Source: FEN-1139 sp964396375
GTDB taxonomy: Bacteria > Myxococcota_A > Polyangia > Polyangiales > Polyangiaceae
Length of the DNA stretch: 64,000 nucleotides
Assembly: GCA_964396375.1 (NCBI GenBank)
Contig: CAYNEY010000010.1
Coordinates: 52,051 to 116,050, forward strand
Direction of reading: 5' to 3'
Below are positions 41,947 through 51,217 of the stretch, one piece after another. The first letter of the stretch is position 1, and each line of letters opens with the position of its first letter. The position numbers and the translations under genes are program-made. The notes under the pieces are model-generated. The model ran no database searches. It worked only from the letters and a program-made list of their open reading frames with translations, and was not told the DNA's origin.

Positions 41947-42999
41947 ATGCTCCGGAGACCAGCTCTGCGTCGCTGCATGGTCCAAGCCACCGTGTCCTGC
42001 ACTCTGCTGGCCTTGCCGGTAAGCTTGGCCGCACAGACAGTCGAGGAAGTGGCCGCCCCCACTCGGCCGACAGCGTCCGACGCCACCGACGATCCCTCCC
42101 TTCCGATGCCGGAGGAAGCGACCCCTCCCTCGGCCAATCGGGAAACGGGGGAGGGTGAGCCTGGATTGCCCCCGGCGATAGCTCCCCCGGCCTTCTTCGC
42201 GGAGCCGCTGGAACCGGCTCCGCCCACGGAAACCGCAGCCACTAGCCAACCTCTGCCGGAGGAGGAGTTGGGGGCGCCACCTCCACTTGCTCGCACCCGA
42301 CCGCCCAAGCAACGTGTGCACCTGGTGGTCCCGGAGCCCCCTCCTCCACCAATTCCGCGACATCGGGCACCAAGAACGGCACTGGTCGCTGGTCTGCGCC
42401 TTGGCTACTGGCTTCCCTTTGGGGATCTCTGGGGACGCTGCGTCGCGGCTGACGCCTACGGATGCACCCATGTCCAATCGGTTCCGTTCCGAGACTACGC
42501 CGGGCAAGGACCAATGTTCGAACTCGATGTCGGCGCGCGTTTGGCTCGGCACTACACCTTGTACGCGCTCTTTGAGCATGCCCGCCTCGGTCCGGCAAGC
42601 GGCGAGCCGCTGGTGGCTTCCGGGAAACAGAGCGAGTCCGAGACCGATTTTTTCGCGCTCGGTTTCCGTGTGTCCACCAACCCGAACTCTGCTGGGCTGC
42701 TCCTCGACCTCGCGATTGGCGCACGCCGCTTTCGGACTATCTGGAACAACGGCGCTGAGCTGCGCCTGTCGGATGCCCCATTTGAGTCACGCTTGGGCAT
42801 CGGCGCCGACATCCGGCTATCCCGTTCGTTCTCGTTGTCTCCCATGTTCACGGTAGGAGTGGGCAGTTTCGCCCAAGCGGACTGGGTGGACAGCGACGAT
42901 ACCATCCGGGAGGCCACGCCCGAGGGTGCAAGCCGCATGACGCATGGTTGGTTGACGCTTCAATTGGGTGCGCACTTCGATCTTTTCGCGAAGCGCTGA
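41947..42999 (+). CDS. Exported protein with Pro-rich linker and C-terminal beta-barrel domain
   Basis: 350 residues. A signal peptide (VSCTLLALPVSLAAQ) is followed by about 100 residues of Pro/Glu/Thr-rich linker, then from residue 140 a domain of alternating strands (TALVAGLRLGYWLPFGDLWG, YTLYALFEHARLG, FFALGFRVSTNPNSAGLLLDLAIG in parts) ending WLTLQLGAHFDLFAKR. The pattern fits an eight-stranded outer-membrane barrel, although the last residue is not the usual Phe. A short Cys pair (GRCVAADAYGCTH) lies in the first loop. Function unknown. It is convergent with rdgB, one base between stop codons. Confidence 0.7.
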   Translation: MLRRPALRRCMVQATVSCTLLALPVSLAAQTVEEVAAPTRPTASDATDDPSLPMPEEATPPSANRETGEGEPGLPPAIAPPAFFAEPLEPAPPTETAATSQPLPEEELGAPPPLARTRPPKQRVHLVVPEPPPPPIPRHRAPRTALVAGLRLGYWLPFGDLWGRCVAADAYGCTHVQSVPFRDYAGQGPMFELDVGARLARHYTLYALFEHARLGPASGEPLVASGKQSESETDFFALGFRVSTNPNSAGLLLDLAIGARRFRTIWNNGAELRLSDAPFESRLGIGADIRLSRSFSLSPMFTVGVGSFAQADWVDSDDTIREATPEGASRMTHGWLTLQLGAHFDLFAKR

Positions 43000-43000
43000 C

Positions 43001-43678
43001 CTACTCCCTTCCCGATGGATGGTCCTGCGACGCCTCCTCGATCACCACCGGGCTTCCGGGGAGCTTTGTAAGCTTCTGCAGGAACTCCCGCAATGCGTGG
43101 CCGCGGTGGCTTACCTGGTTCTTCTCCGATAGACTCAGTTCAGCCATGGTTCGTCCCGGGAATGCCGCAACCACGAACAACGGATCGTAGCCGAAGCCAC
43201 ACTGGCCACGACACTCCCGGCCAATCCAACCCTCGCACACTCCTTCGCTGATGAGCGGAACCTCCAAGCCTGGGCCTACCAGCGCAAGGACGCAGCGGAA
43301 TCGCGCTGTGCGCTCGCTGTCTCGGATATCCTTGAGAACCTGCATGAGCTTCACGTTGTTTTCCTGGTCAGTGGCCTGCTCGCTGGCGAAGCGCGCCGAA
43401 CGCACCCCTGGCGCACCATCGAGCGCGTCGACCTCGAGTCCGCTATCGTCAGCCAACGCCCAAAGCCCCGTGCACTGGCTGGCCGCTCGCGCCTTCTTGA
43501 CAGCATTCCCGACGAAACTCAGCTGGTCCTCGACGACCGAGAATCGCTTCCCAGAAGCCTCCTCCACTCCGACCCACTCGATGCCAGAACCTCGGGTAAG
43601 CTCACTGAGCTCCGCCAGCTTACCCCGATTTCCGGTCGCCATCACGATGCGAAGCATCTGATTCGTCATGGTGTTCAT
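43001..43678 (-). CDS. rdgB: dITP/XTP pyrophosphatase RdgB (HAM1 family)
   Basis: About 225 residues. It hydrolyses non-canonical purine triphosphates (dITP, ITP, XTP) to monophosphates, keeping them out of DNA. Motifs: VMATGNRGKLAEL at the N-terminus, ADDSGLEVDALDGAPGVRSAR, GFGYDPLFVV, ELSLSEKNQVSHRGHAL. The start ATG at 43678 overlaps the stop of the upstream histidine kinase (ATGA); alternatives at 43669 and 43657 would shorten the N-terminus. The insertion between motifs is ordinary. Cotranscription with the kinase is implied by the overlap, though no functional link is obvious. Confidence 0.94.
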   Translation of the reverse strand: MNTMTNQMLRIVMATGNRGKLAELSELTRGSGIEWVGVEEASGKRFSVVEDQLSFVGNAVKKARAASQCTGLWALADDSGLEVDALDGAPGVRSARFASEQATDQENNVKLMQVLKDIRDSERTARFRCVLALVGPGLEVPLISEGVCEGWIGRECRGQCGFGYDPLFVVAAFPGRTMAELSLSEKNQVSHRGHALREFLQKLTKLPGSPVVIEEASQDHPSGRE

Positions 43679-45252
43679 GTAGCTCCTGGCGCAGCAGAGT
43701 CGAGCACCTGTGGGAGGGTGACCACGAACCGTGTTCCACAAGGCTCCCTCGGAACACACTCGATGGTCCCATGGTGTTGTTCCACAATTTGTCTGGTGAT
43801 CACGAGACCAAGCCCCGTTCCACCGGTCTTGCTGGTGACGAACGGTTCAAAGAGTCTTTCGCGTATGCGTTCATCCACTCCAGTGCCCGTGTCCTCCACA
43901 CTCAGTTGTACCGCTATCGAACCGAGGACAGCCACCTCTACACCGAGCCTTCCACCCTTTGGCATCGCTTCACAAGCATTCCGGATCAGGTTCAGGATCG
44001 CTTGCCGGAGGCGCCCCTCGTCGAGCAAGACGGGAACACGCTGCGGCGGGAGCACGAGAGCGAGCCCCACACCTCTCGCATCCAGCTCCTTTTTCATGAA
44101 GGCCACGAGCTCTCGCACCACCACCACCAAGTCCTCGGCCACGAGTTCGTGACTCAGGTCCCGTGCCATCGACAAATACTGGGCGGTGAGGCGCGACAAT
44201 CGCTCGACCTCGACAACGATGGCCTTGACCAACGTCACCGCACTCGATTCCCCGATTTCCTCTTCCAGCAGCTCGAGATTGAGGGCCATCGATGACAATG
44301 GGTTTCGAATCTCGTGGGTTACATGGGCGGCCATCTTCCCGATGGTAACCAGTCTCTCGCTGGAGAGAAGCCGTGACTCCATGGCAGCAATCGCTTCGAC
44401 CATCGATTCGAAGGCCGTAGAAAGCTCTCCGATTTCGTCGCGACTGCCCAGCGGAGCCTGCGGTGCACGATCCCCACGTGCCACCTCTCGTGCTCGCTCG
44501 GTGAGCCGCGCAAGGGGAGAGAGGACTCGGCGTGTGTAGACCAGCATCAAGGTTCCGACACACACCGTGAGCAGACCAAGTCCGAGCAACAACCACACCG
44601 CAAATCGCTGCTCTCGCAGTGCCTCATCTGTCAGAACTTCAATACTTGCCAGCACACGCTGATCGAGACGGACCAGCCGTGTATGAACCCCGAGCCCGCG
44701 TTTGACCAGCGTGTCACGCAGACGCTCGGCACGCGTGCTGTCTCCTGCGGCCAGCGCCTCGAACAGCTGGCGCACCTGCTCATGATCATTGACCATACTC
44801 CGATCGATGCGACGGACGTCACCGAGCACGTCTGAACCGACGGCACGTACCGAAGGTTCCCGCGACTGAGCGAACGCATGCGCGATCACCGACCGCACTG
44901 ACGCCAGCTGCCGCGGTCGACCAATTCTCAGCACAGTGTCGAACCAAAGCCGTGTGTCCGCAGGATTCTGGGCCAACGTGACGTGATTGAGTTGAGTGTT
45001 CCAAGTATCCTGCAGCGTCACCAGCTCGCGCAAACTACGGGTAAGGGGAAAGTACCCGTTCTGCAGCAAAGTCGTTTGCTGGGCGGCACTGCGCAACGCC
45101 ACCACACCCCAACTGGTGACTGCAGTGAAGGCCACTGCGACGATCGCGCTGGCCAGAAAGACTCGCGCGGTCACAGTCAGCGGCCGTGACCCTGCACCAA
45201 CCGGCAGCGGCTGTTGCTTGGCCCGAAGTGTTGTTGCGCGCAATGACCTCAC
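43675..45252 (-). CDS. Membrane sensor histidine kinase (HAMP, HisKA, HATPase)
   Basis: 525 residues, GTG start. Two membrane helices (VFLASAIVAVAFTAVTSWGV, about residues 30-50, and LLLGLGLLTVCVGTLMLVY, about 215-240) flank a 165-residue periplasmic helical sensor. A HAMP domain follows (RRVLSPLARLTERAREVARG). The phosphoacceptor is in AHVTHEIRNPLSSMALNLE near residue 314, and the ATPase has NLIRNACEAMPKGG, VEDTGTGVD and GGTGLGLVITRQIV. No receiver domain and no response regulator gene are adjacent. It lies directly downstream of a second kinase and overlaps rdgB. Confidence 0.92.
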   Translation of the reverse strand: MRSLRATTLRAKQQPLPVGAGSRPLTVTARVFLASAIVAVAFTAVTSWGVVALRSAAQQTTLLQNGYFPLTRSLRELVTLQDTWNTQLNHVTLAQNPADTRLWFDTVLRIGRPRQLASVRSVIAHAFAQSREPSVRAVGSDVLGDVRRIDRSMVNDHEQVRQLFEALAAGDSTRAERLRDTLVKRGLGVHTRLVRLDQRVLASIEVLTDEALREQRFAVWLLLGLGLLTVCVGTLMLVYTRRVLSPLARLTERAREVARGDRAPQAPLGSRDEIGELSTAFESMVEAIAAMESRLLSSERLVTIGKMAAHVTHEIRNPLSSMALNLELLEEEIGESSAVTLVKAIVVEVERLSRLTAQYLSMARDLSHELVAEDLVVVVRELVAFMKKELDARGVGLALVLPPQRVPVLLDEGRLRQAILNLIRNACEAMPKGGRLGVEVAVLGSIAVQLSVEDTGTGVDERIRERLFEPFVTSKTGGTGLGLVITRQIVEQHHGTIECVPREPCGTRFVVTLPQVLDSAAPGAT

Positions 45253-45279
45253 AAGTCGCTCAGTTTGCTGGCCCTCACT

Positions 45280-47232
45280 TCAGCGTGGGGGAGGTCGGCT
45301 CGAGGCCCGCCGACTGGAGGACCGCTGTTCGCGAACTGGAGCGTTCGAGGAGCCCCCGACAGTCTCAGGGGGACGTTGGCTGTCCTTGCTCTGGGGCAAA
45401 GTGATGACAAATTCGGTACCCTTTGGCGACGAGTGAACGTCGATCGTCCCTGCGTGCTCGTCGACGATTTTCTTCACGATCGCCAAACCAAGTCCGGAGC
45501 CACCCGGCTTCCTCGCGGTGACAAACGACTGAAAGAGTCGACCCTCCACCTCTTTCGGAATCCCGGGCCCGGTATCAGCAACGCTGAAGCGCAAAAACTC
45601 GGATTGCCGCGAGGCAGTTAGCCGAAGCGTCCCCGCATCATTGCCCATGGCTTCAATGGCGTTTCGCACCAGATTATGGAGCGCTCGACTCATCCGCACC
45701 TCGTCGAACCGCGCGATCGCCTTGCGGTCCACGTCGATCACCAGCTGGATTGCCGTCTTCTCCAGCGCTCGAGAAACTTCTCGAGTCAGCTCATCCACGA
45801 ACCTTCCCAGATGGATCCTCCGCGCAAACAGGGTGCGCTCACCGCGCGCGAACTCCAAGACCTCACGCTGCATGGCAGTGATGATCTCGAACTGCCGAAC
45901 AATCTCCTCGGAGTACGCGGCACGCCGCTCCTGGTCGTCCTGTTCCACCATCAGCTGCGCGTAGCCACTTATCACGGTCATGGGCGTCTTGAAGTCGTGA
46001 ATCACCTGAGAGAGCAGCGTCCCAATCGCCGTCAGTCGCTCCCCCTTCTCTCGCGCGGTCGCAGAACGGAAGAGCCGCATGGCAGTGGACACGTTTGCAG
46101 AGACTAAGCGGATCAGTTCTTCGTCGTCGCTCCCGAATGCAGTCTCGGTCTTCCGCTTGAGCAATGTCAATACTCCCAGCGGGCGGTCCTCGCCTTCAAG
46201 CGGGGCTGCCACCAGATGTGCTCCGCGGAAGGATTCGGGGAGCCCGAGATCTTGCAGATGCCCATACTCGACAGTGACACGGCGGATATCTGGCTCATCC
46301 ATCAACTCAGCCAGAAATCCCTCGGAGGAACGACGGCTGTCGCGCACCAGTCCGCGAGTGGGATCATCGGTAAGCATGAATCGGAGCTGCTGACCGTCCT
46401 CTTCCAGTACGCTGAGCAAGCCGGCTTCGGCACCGCAGGCCGGAACCACATGGGAAAGAACGGCGGAAACCAAGGCCTCGACGCTGGTGGCATGGGCCGT
46501 GGCGCGCTCGAGTTGGAAGAGCAGGGAGAGGTCACGCACCCGGCGCTCCAGAGCCTCCTGAGCCTCAAGCAACTGCCGGTTCTTCTCCTTCAGGCGCAAG
46601 ACCAGCCGCGAGTTGTCAATCACCACCGCGGCCTGGGTGCTGAGCGCGATCACCAGCTCCTCGTCCTCGCTCGTGAACTCCTGCTTATTGCGTTTGTTGA
46701 GCACCTGGATCACGCCGATGATCGCACCTAGGTGGTTCTTGAGCGGTGTCGCGAGCATGGTCCGGGTCCGGTACGCCGTGAGCTGGTCCCAGTGGGGTTC
46801 GAAGCGCCGGTCGGCATAGGCGTCACGAATCCGAAGCGTTTCACCGGTCTGCGCGACATACCCGGCAATCCCATAGCCGACGCGAAGGCGGACGGAGCGA
46901 ATCTCTTCTCCCCCAGTGATCCTGCTCACCAACTCGCCCGTGGTCTCATCGAGCAAAAACAGCGTGGCACGGTCACTGTCTAGTAGTTCACGGGTTTTTT
47001 TCAGCAGCAACTCGAGCACGTCATCAAGGTCTTCGCTCTGGCCGAGCGCAGTCCCAACTTCGCGCAGAGCGTCCGCGATCCTTGCCTTCTGGCCGAGGGC
47101 CGCGCGCAGCTTCACCACTGAGTCGAGCTCGATGGTGTTGGACTGCTGAGAGCGGCGTGTCACTCGATCATGCAACCACGAACCGTAACCAGAATCCATA
47201 GCTAACCGGGCCGACCGGGTGGCCCGTGCCAT
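45280..47232 (-). CDS. Soluble GAF-domain sensor histidine kinase
   Basis: 650 residues without membrane helices; starts at 47232 or 47199 are both possible and neither has a clear ribosome site. A helical segment (LDSVVKLRAALGQKARIADA) leads to a first GAF domain (about 65-215, RATLFLLDETTGELVSRI, LRVGYGIAGYVAQTGETLRI), a coiled coil, and a second GAF-like domain (about 245-395). The phosphoacceptor is in SQVIHDFKTPMTVISGYAQL, a variant H-box, and the ATPase has NLVRNAIEAMGND, VADTGPGIPKE and GGSGLGLAIVKKIV. The tail is Ser/Arg-rich. GAF domains sense small molecules or redox; ligand unknown. The second kinase follows 27 bases downstream. Confidence 0.92.
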   Translation of the reverse strand: MARATRSARLAMDSGYGSWLHDRVTRRSQQSNTIELDSVVKLRAALGQKARIADALREVGTALGQSEDLDDVLELLLKKTRELLDSDRATLFLLDETTGELVSRITGGEEIRSVRLRVGYGIAGYVAQTGETLRIRDAYADRRFEPHWDQLTAYRTRTMLATPLKNHLGAIIGVIQVLNKRNKQEFTSEDEELVIALSTQAAVVIDNSRLVLRLKEKNRQLLEAQEALERRVRDLSLLFQLERATAHATSVEALVSAVLSHVVPACGAEAGLLSVLEEDGQQLRFMLTDDPTRGLVRDSRRSSEGFLAELMDEPDIRRVTVEYGHLQDLGLPESFRGAHLVAAPLEGEDRPLGVLTLLKRKTETAFGSDDEELIRLVSANVSTAMRLFRSATAREKGERLTAIGTLLSQVIHDFKTPMTVISGYAQLMVEQDDQERRAAYSEEIVRQFEIITAMQREVLEFARGERTLFARRIHLGRFVDELTREVSRALEKTAIQLVIDVDRKAIARFDEVRMSRALHNLVRNAIEAMGNDAGTLRLTASRQSEFLRFSVADTGPGIPKEVEGRLFQSFVTARKPGGSGLGLAIVKKIVDEHAGTIDVHSSPKGTEFVITLPQSKDSQRPPETVGGSSNAPVREQRSSSRRASSRPPPR

Positions 47233-47318
47233 CGGGCGGGTTTCGCCTAACCTCTGAAAGAGTCACGCATCGGGCCGGGTTGCGGGGAGCCAAGGGTTTC
47301 AGCTAAACCCAACCCAGA

Positions 47319-47597
47319 ATGGCTTTGAAACAGCTTCACATCGTGGTGCGCGGGAGGGTCCAAGGTGTGTATTTCCGCGCCGCGGCCCAGCGCGAAGCGC
47401 GACGGCTCGGGATCTGCGGTTGGATCAAGAATCGCGGCGACGGCAGCGTAGAGATAGTCGCCGAAGGGGAGGAGTCAAGCGTCCGCGAGTTGCACGTCTG
47501 GGCTCAGAAGGGTCCGAGCGCAGCGCGCGTCGATCGTGTGGAGACCAGATGGCGAAGCTACACCGGAGAGCACTCCGAGTTTCGAATCCAGGACTGA
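47319..47597 (+). CDS. acyP: Acylphosphatase
   Basis: 92 residues, the normal length. It hydrolyses carboxyl-phosphate bonds of acylphosphates. The catalytic arginine lies in RVQGVYFRAAAQREA and the asparagine in WIKNRGDGSVEIVAEG, both standard; the C-terminal YTGEHSEFRIQD completes the fold. It is divergent from the GAF kinase and followed by the HEAT/TPR gene, with 14 bases between. Confidence 0.95.
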   Translation: MALKQLHIVVRGRVQGVYFRAAAQREARRLGICGWIKNRGDGSVEIVAEGEESSVRELHVWAQKGPSAARVDRVETRWRSYTGEHSEFRIQD

Positions 47598-47611
47598 CGC
47601 TGGTTGCCCAG

Positions 47612-49384
47612 GTGCGCCCTACTGCACAGCGCAGGTGCGAACCTACATCGGTCAGTCTCTGCAGGGTCTTCTCACCGCTGCACCGCAGATGGAGGGTTGC
47701 CCTATGGACCGGTTCACTCTGTCTTGTACCGGTATCGGCGCTTGGACAGTCGAGCGAGGCTTCGGTGGTCAGTACCGCCGTGGCGCCAGTCAACGAACTG
47801 CCTCTGCTGCCGACCGCACCCCGCATTGAACTCCGAAAGCCCACCCGAGTCGAACTGGACGATCTCGAGAGCCGCCTTGTGGGTTTGCTGTCTACTGACT
47901 CGGACCGACGCGAAGAGGCTCTGGAGCAGCTGCTCGAGTTCGACGCCTCCCTACTCCCCGCGATCGGAGCCCGACTCGAACTGCTCGCAACCAAGCTTGA
48001 TCGAGAGCGTTTCAAGCGCCAACTTCAACAGAAGGGTGTTTCCTCGAAGGGGGCCGCCCCGACGGGAGGCCTCCCTCTTGCCCGCGATCCGTTCGCCGAG
48101 CGTTTGGCACGTTGGCTCGACGAAAGGAGTCCGTCTGAAGCGGGCTTCGCAGAGGGCGCCGAGTTGCTCGCGCTGTGCAGGATGCTCACCAGACTTGGGA
48201 GCGTGGAGGCAGCCCGAGAGCTCATCGCTCTCTACGCCCGGATGGGTGAGTTTCTGCGCATCGACATCCAGCGCGCACTGACACAACTTGGCGACAGCGG
48301 TACCGCGGCACTGATCGAGGCCCGTCGCCACCGCGCACAGAAGATAGCGGACTGGGCCGAGCGGCAACTGGACCAGTCAGGAAAGTCACTGCCGAGTGCA
48401 GCTATCCGAACCGATAATACTCAAGGACTCGCCGACATCCTGCGCGCTCTTGGCCGCACACGCGATCCAGACGCCGCACGAATCATTATCTCGTTCGCCA
48501 ACAGTGAACGCCACCAGATCCGCGTCGCGGCCCGCCAGTCCATCGCGTTGCTTGGCGAGGTTGCTCTCTGGCAACTCCGTGAGGCATACGAAAACACCGT
48601 TGGCAAGCGCCCACCCCGAGACTGGAGCGCCGAGAGAATTGCCCGCGAGTTATTCTCGGAACACGATCGCGTTCGACTGGCGCGGGTCGAGCGAACCTTT
48701 CGGGAAGGTTTGGCCCTGCAGGCCCGAGGCGACCACGCTGCAATGGCCCGGAGCTTCGACGCGGTGCTGCTCCGCGCCCCCAACTACGAGCGTGGCTCGG
48801 AGATGGCGTCTGGATACCTAGCGTGGGGTGAACAGCTGATCGATCGCGAGCCTGATGCCGCACTTCTCGCATTGGGACGGGCCGAGCGCTTGGCCACCGA
48901 CGCTCCTACACGCGAGCGGGCCAGGAGCCTCCGCATCACTCTGATGGCACGAAACAGCCTCAAAGAAGGGGCGGTCGATACGGAATTGATGCGAACTGCG
49001 GCAGCCCTGGATCTGAACAATCAGCACGTGCGCCGGGACCTTGCGCGCCTCGAGAGCGAGCCGCTCGAACGCGACCGCGCTCGTCTCCGCGCTGTGGCGG
49101 CCGGCGCTATCGGACTGCTGAGTCTGCTTGGTATTCTCGTGGTGTTGCTCCGTGGCAGAGCGTCACATCGTGCCGCAGCCAGCCCCGACCTGTCTCTGTC
49201 TTCAAACAGAACACAATCGACGACTCCCACCGACCCCTCCGGAGCGCCTGACGCGCAATCCCCGACTGACCTCGCTCAGTCACCGATCTCGGCACCCTCG
49301 TCCACAGCAGCCCCTCACCCCGAGCCCGCAAGCGACCACGGAACCTCGCCACACTCCAAGCAACGCCACCCCCTGGATCTCTGA
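47612..49384 (+). CDS. Exported or membrane-bound HEAT/TPR-like protein
   Basis: About 590 residues from a GTG at 47612, the only suitable codon between the acyP stop and the signal-like segment; the frame extends upstream inside acyP but those codons overlap that gene. After 25 charged residues comes a hydrophobic stretch (VALWTGSLCLVPVSALGQ), probably a signal peptide. Helical HEAT-like units follow (RREEALEQLLEFDASLLP, VEAARELIALYARMGEFL, HQIRVAARQSIALLGEV), then a TPR-like part (LALQARGDHAAMARSFDAVL), a membrane helix (GAIGLLSLLGILVVLLRG, about residue 525) and a Pro/Ser-rich cytoplasmic tail. Probably anchored by this helix with the repeats outside. Function unknown. Confidence 0.66.
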   Translation: MRPTAQRRCEPTSVSLCRVFSPLHRRWRVALWTGSLCLVPVSALGQSSEASVVSTAVAPVNELPLLPTAPRIELRKPTRVELDDLESRLVGLLSTDSDRREEALEQLLEFDASLLPAIGARLELLATKLDRERFKRQLQQKGVSSKGAAPTGGLPLARDPFAERLARWLDERSPSEAGFAEGAELLALCRMLTRLGSVEAARELIALYARMGEFLRIDIQRALTQLGDSGTAALIEARRHRAQKIADWAERQLDQSGKSLPSAAIRTDNTQGLADILRALGRTRDPDAARIIISFANSERHQIRVAARQSIALLGEVALWQLREAYENTVGKRPPRDWSAERIARELFSEHDRVRLARVERTFREGLALQARGDHAAMARSFDAVLLRAPNYERGSEMASGYLAWGEQLIDREPDAALLALGRAERLATDAPTRERARSLRITLMARNSLKEGAVDTELMRTAAALDLNNQHVRRDLARLESEPLERDRARLRAVAAGAIGLLSLLGILVVLLRGRASHRAAASPDLSLSSNRTQSTTPTDPSGAPDAQSPTDLAQSPISAPSSTAAPHPEPASDHGTSPHSKQRHPLDL

Positions 49385-49509
49385 ACTGAGCGCTGGCGCC
49401 GGTTGGTGCATGGCCGACCAATGCTTCGACCCGTCGAAGTGCCAATACATCAATCGATAGAGAAGGACTCCAGGCCTTCACACCCTACTACCGCCCCCAG
49501 GAAAACGGC

Positions 49510-49547
49510 ACGGGCAGATGATCCCTCTGGGGGAAACACCTGCCCGT
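49510..49547 (-). terminator. Candidate terminator of the ribosomal operon
   Basis: CTGCCCGT (49540-49547) and ACGGGCAG (49510-49517) are perfect 8-bp complements. On the minus strand the repeat begins 26 bases past the rplQ stop and is followed by GCCGTTTTCC, a four-T tract. The loop is 22 bases and could fold further. It ends the long tuf-to-rplQ transcript and also lies past the plus-strand gene ending at 49384. Confidence 0.6.
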
Positions 49548-49572
49548 TCACGCCACTTGTTGTGAATCCGAT

Positions 49573-50043
49573 CTAGGCTGCACTCGATTGCGCAGATCCA
49601 TCCACCACAAACTCGATCACGACCATCGGCGCATTGTCCCCACGACGCGGACCGAGCTTCACGATCCTTGTGTAGCCCCCGGGTCGACCCTGAAAGCGTT
49701 TAGCAAGATCTACCAACACCTTCTCGACCAAGTCCACCCGCGAGCTACCGTCCTCACCGTCAACAGTGCCGAACCGCCGCAGATATTGCGATAGCTGCTG
49801 TTGTGTAGCAAGCCGTCGTGCCCGCTCCGCAGCTCCGAGCTCCGCAAACGGCGTGAAGGCCACCGCACCAAGGCGAATCGCCTTGGTGATGAGTCGCTCG
49901 ACCACCCGCCGCAGCTCTTTGGCCTTGGCCTCAGTGGTCTCGATCCTCTCGTGGGCAACCAAGTTCGCGGTGAGCGCCCGCAACATCGCCCTTCGATGCG
50001 CCGAATTGCGGCCAAACTGCCGTCCAGACTTGCCGTGTCGCAT
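49573..50043 (-). CDS. rplQ: Large ribosomal subunit protein bL17
   Basis: 156 residues. The start MRHGKSGRQFGRNSAHRRAM is diagnostic for bL17, as is LVAHERIETTEAKAKELRRV. It sits near the exit tunnel of the 50S subunit. C-terminal extension after GYTRIVKLGPRRGDNAPMVV is short and acidic-free. It is the last gene of the operon, 35 bases after rpoA, as in many bacteria. Confidence 0.97.
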   Translation of the reverse strand: MRHGKSGRQFGRNSAHRRAMLRALTANLVAHERIETTEAKAKELRRVVERLITKAIRLGAVAFTPFAELGAAERARRLATQQQLSQYLRRFGTVDGEDGSSRVDLVEKVLVDLAKRFQGRPGGYTRIVKLGPRRGDNAPMVVIEFVVDGSAQSSAA

Positions 50044-50078
50044 GATTGCTTTCTCCTAGTCCTCTACCCGTGACCAGC

Positions 50079-51104
50079 TCACGCCTGTGCCTGCTGCTGC
50101 TTCCAGCGCTCCAGCATCTGCGGCCAGTTGTCCAGCTTCATCCCCAGTTGCAGTCCCATGGTCGCCAGGATCTCCTTGATCTCCTTCAGCGACTTCCGCC
50201 CAAAATTCTTGGTCTTTAGCATGTCCTGCTCGCTCTTCTGCACCAACTCACCAATCAAGGTGATACTGGCGTTCTGCAAACAGTTCGCCGAACGGACCGA
50301 GAGTTCCAGCTCGTCCACCGACCGGAACAGGTTCTCGTTGAGCGGCTCCTCGTCAGAACCCGGAACACTGTACGAGGCTTCCTCACTCTCCTCGAAGTTG
50401 ATCCAGATCGCGAGCTGCTCCTTCAGAATCTTAGCGGCAAACGCCACCGCGTCAGCAGGACGAACCGCACCATTGGTCCACACCTCCAACACCAACTTAT
50501 CGTAGTCCGTCTGCTGACCAACGCGGGCGTTCTGAACGGTGTAGTTCACCTTGCGAATTGGAGAAAAAAGCGCGTCTATCGGGATGGTCCCGAGCGCCAT
50601 GGTTGGCGTCTTGTTGCGCTCGGCCGGCACGTAGCCCCGGCCCACATTGACGGTTAGCTCCATCGACAGCGGGCCCTTCTTGTCAAGAGTCGCGATCACA
50701 TGGTCGGGATTCAGGACCTTCAGTCCCTCACTCGTCTGGATGTCGCGGGCCGTCACCACCCCTGGACCTTCCTTGTCCAGTCGCACAGAATAGGCTCGAG
50801 GTGACTCAGCCTTGAAGACAACTTCCTTAAGATTGAGGATGATGTCTGTGACATCCTCCACCACGTCGGGGATGGTCGTAAACTCGTGAAGCGCACCCTC
50901 CATCCGCACCGCCGTGATCGCCGCCCCCTGCAACGAAGCCAAGAGTACCCGGCGGAGGGAGTTGCCAATGGTGATTCCAAACCCTCTCTCGAGTGGTTCA
51001 CAGGTGAACTTGCCATAGCTGTCCGAGGCGCTCTCCTGTTCGATGTGAATGGCCTTCGGCCTAATCAGATCTCGCCAGTTGCGGCTCATCATCTGGGTCA
51101 CCAT
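50079..51104 (-). CDS. rpoA: DNA-directed RNA polymerase alpha subunit
   Basis: 341 residues. The N-terminal dimerisation domain shows GFGITIGNSLRRVLLASLQG and VRMEGALHEFTTIPDVVEDV; the C-terminal domain, which contacts UP elements and activators, shows SVRSANCLQNASITLIGELV and TKNFGRKSLKEIKEILATMG. The ATG at 51104 has AAGGAGA nine bases upstream. Position between rpsD and rplQ is canonical for the alpha operon. No unusual insertion. Confidence 0.98.
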   Translation of the reverse strand: MVTQMMSRNWRDLIRPKAIHIEQESASDSYGKFTCEPLERGFGITIGNSLRRVLLASLQGAAITAVRMEGALHEFTTIPDVVEDVTDIILNLKEVVFKAESPRAYSVRLDKEGPGVVTARDIQTSEGLKVLNPDHVIATLDKKGPLSMELTVNVGRGYVPAERNKTPTMALGTIPIDALFSPIRKVNYTVQNARVGQQTDYDKLVLEVWTNGAVRPADAVAFAAKILKEQLAIWINFEESEEASYSVPGSDEEPLNENLFRSVDELELSVRSANCLQNASITLIGELVQKSEQDMLKTKNFGRKSLKEIKEILATMGLQLGMKLDNWPQMLERWKQQQAQA

Positions 51105-51217
51105 CTGGATGTCTCCTTAGTTCCTGATCCCGCGCGACCGTCCCGAAGTCGACGCAGAAACCCGCTTCTGCTCGCCTTCCGCGGCCTGCCCGCGTCTTCT
51201 CGTCCACACTGGTACGA

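Noticed and set aside
40715..42022. 435-residue plus-strand frame across the ATP synthase genes
   Set aside because: Runs antisense through three well-supported genes and into the next; composition is that of a shadow.
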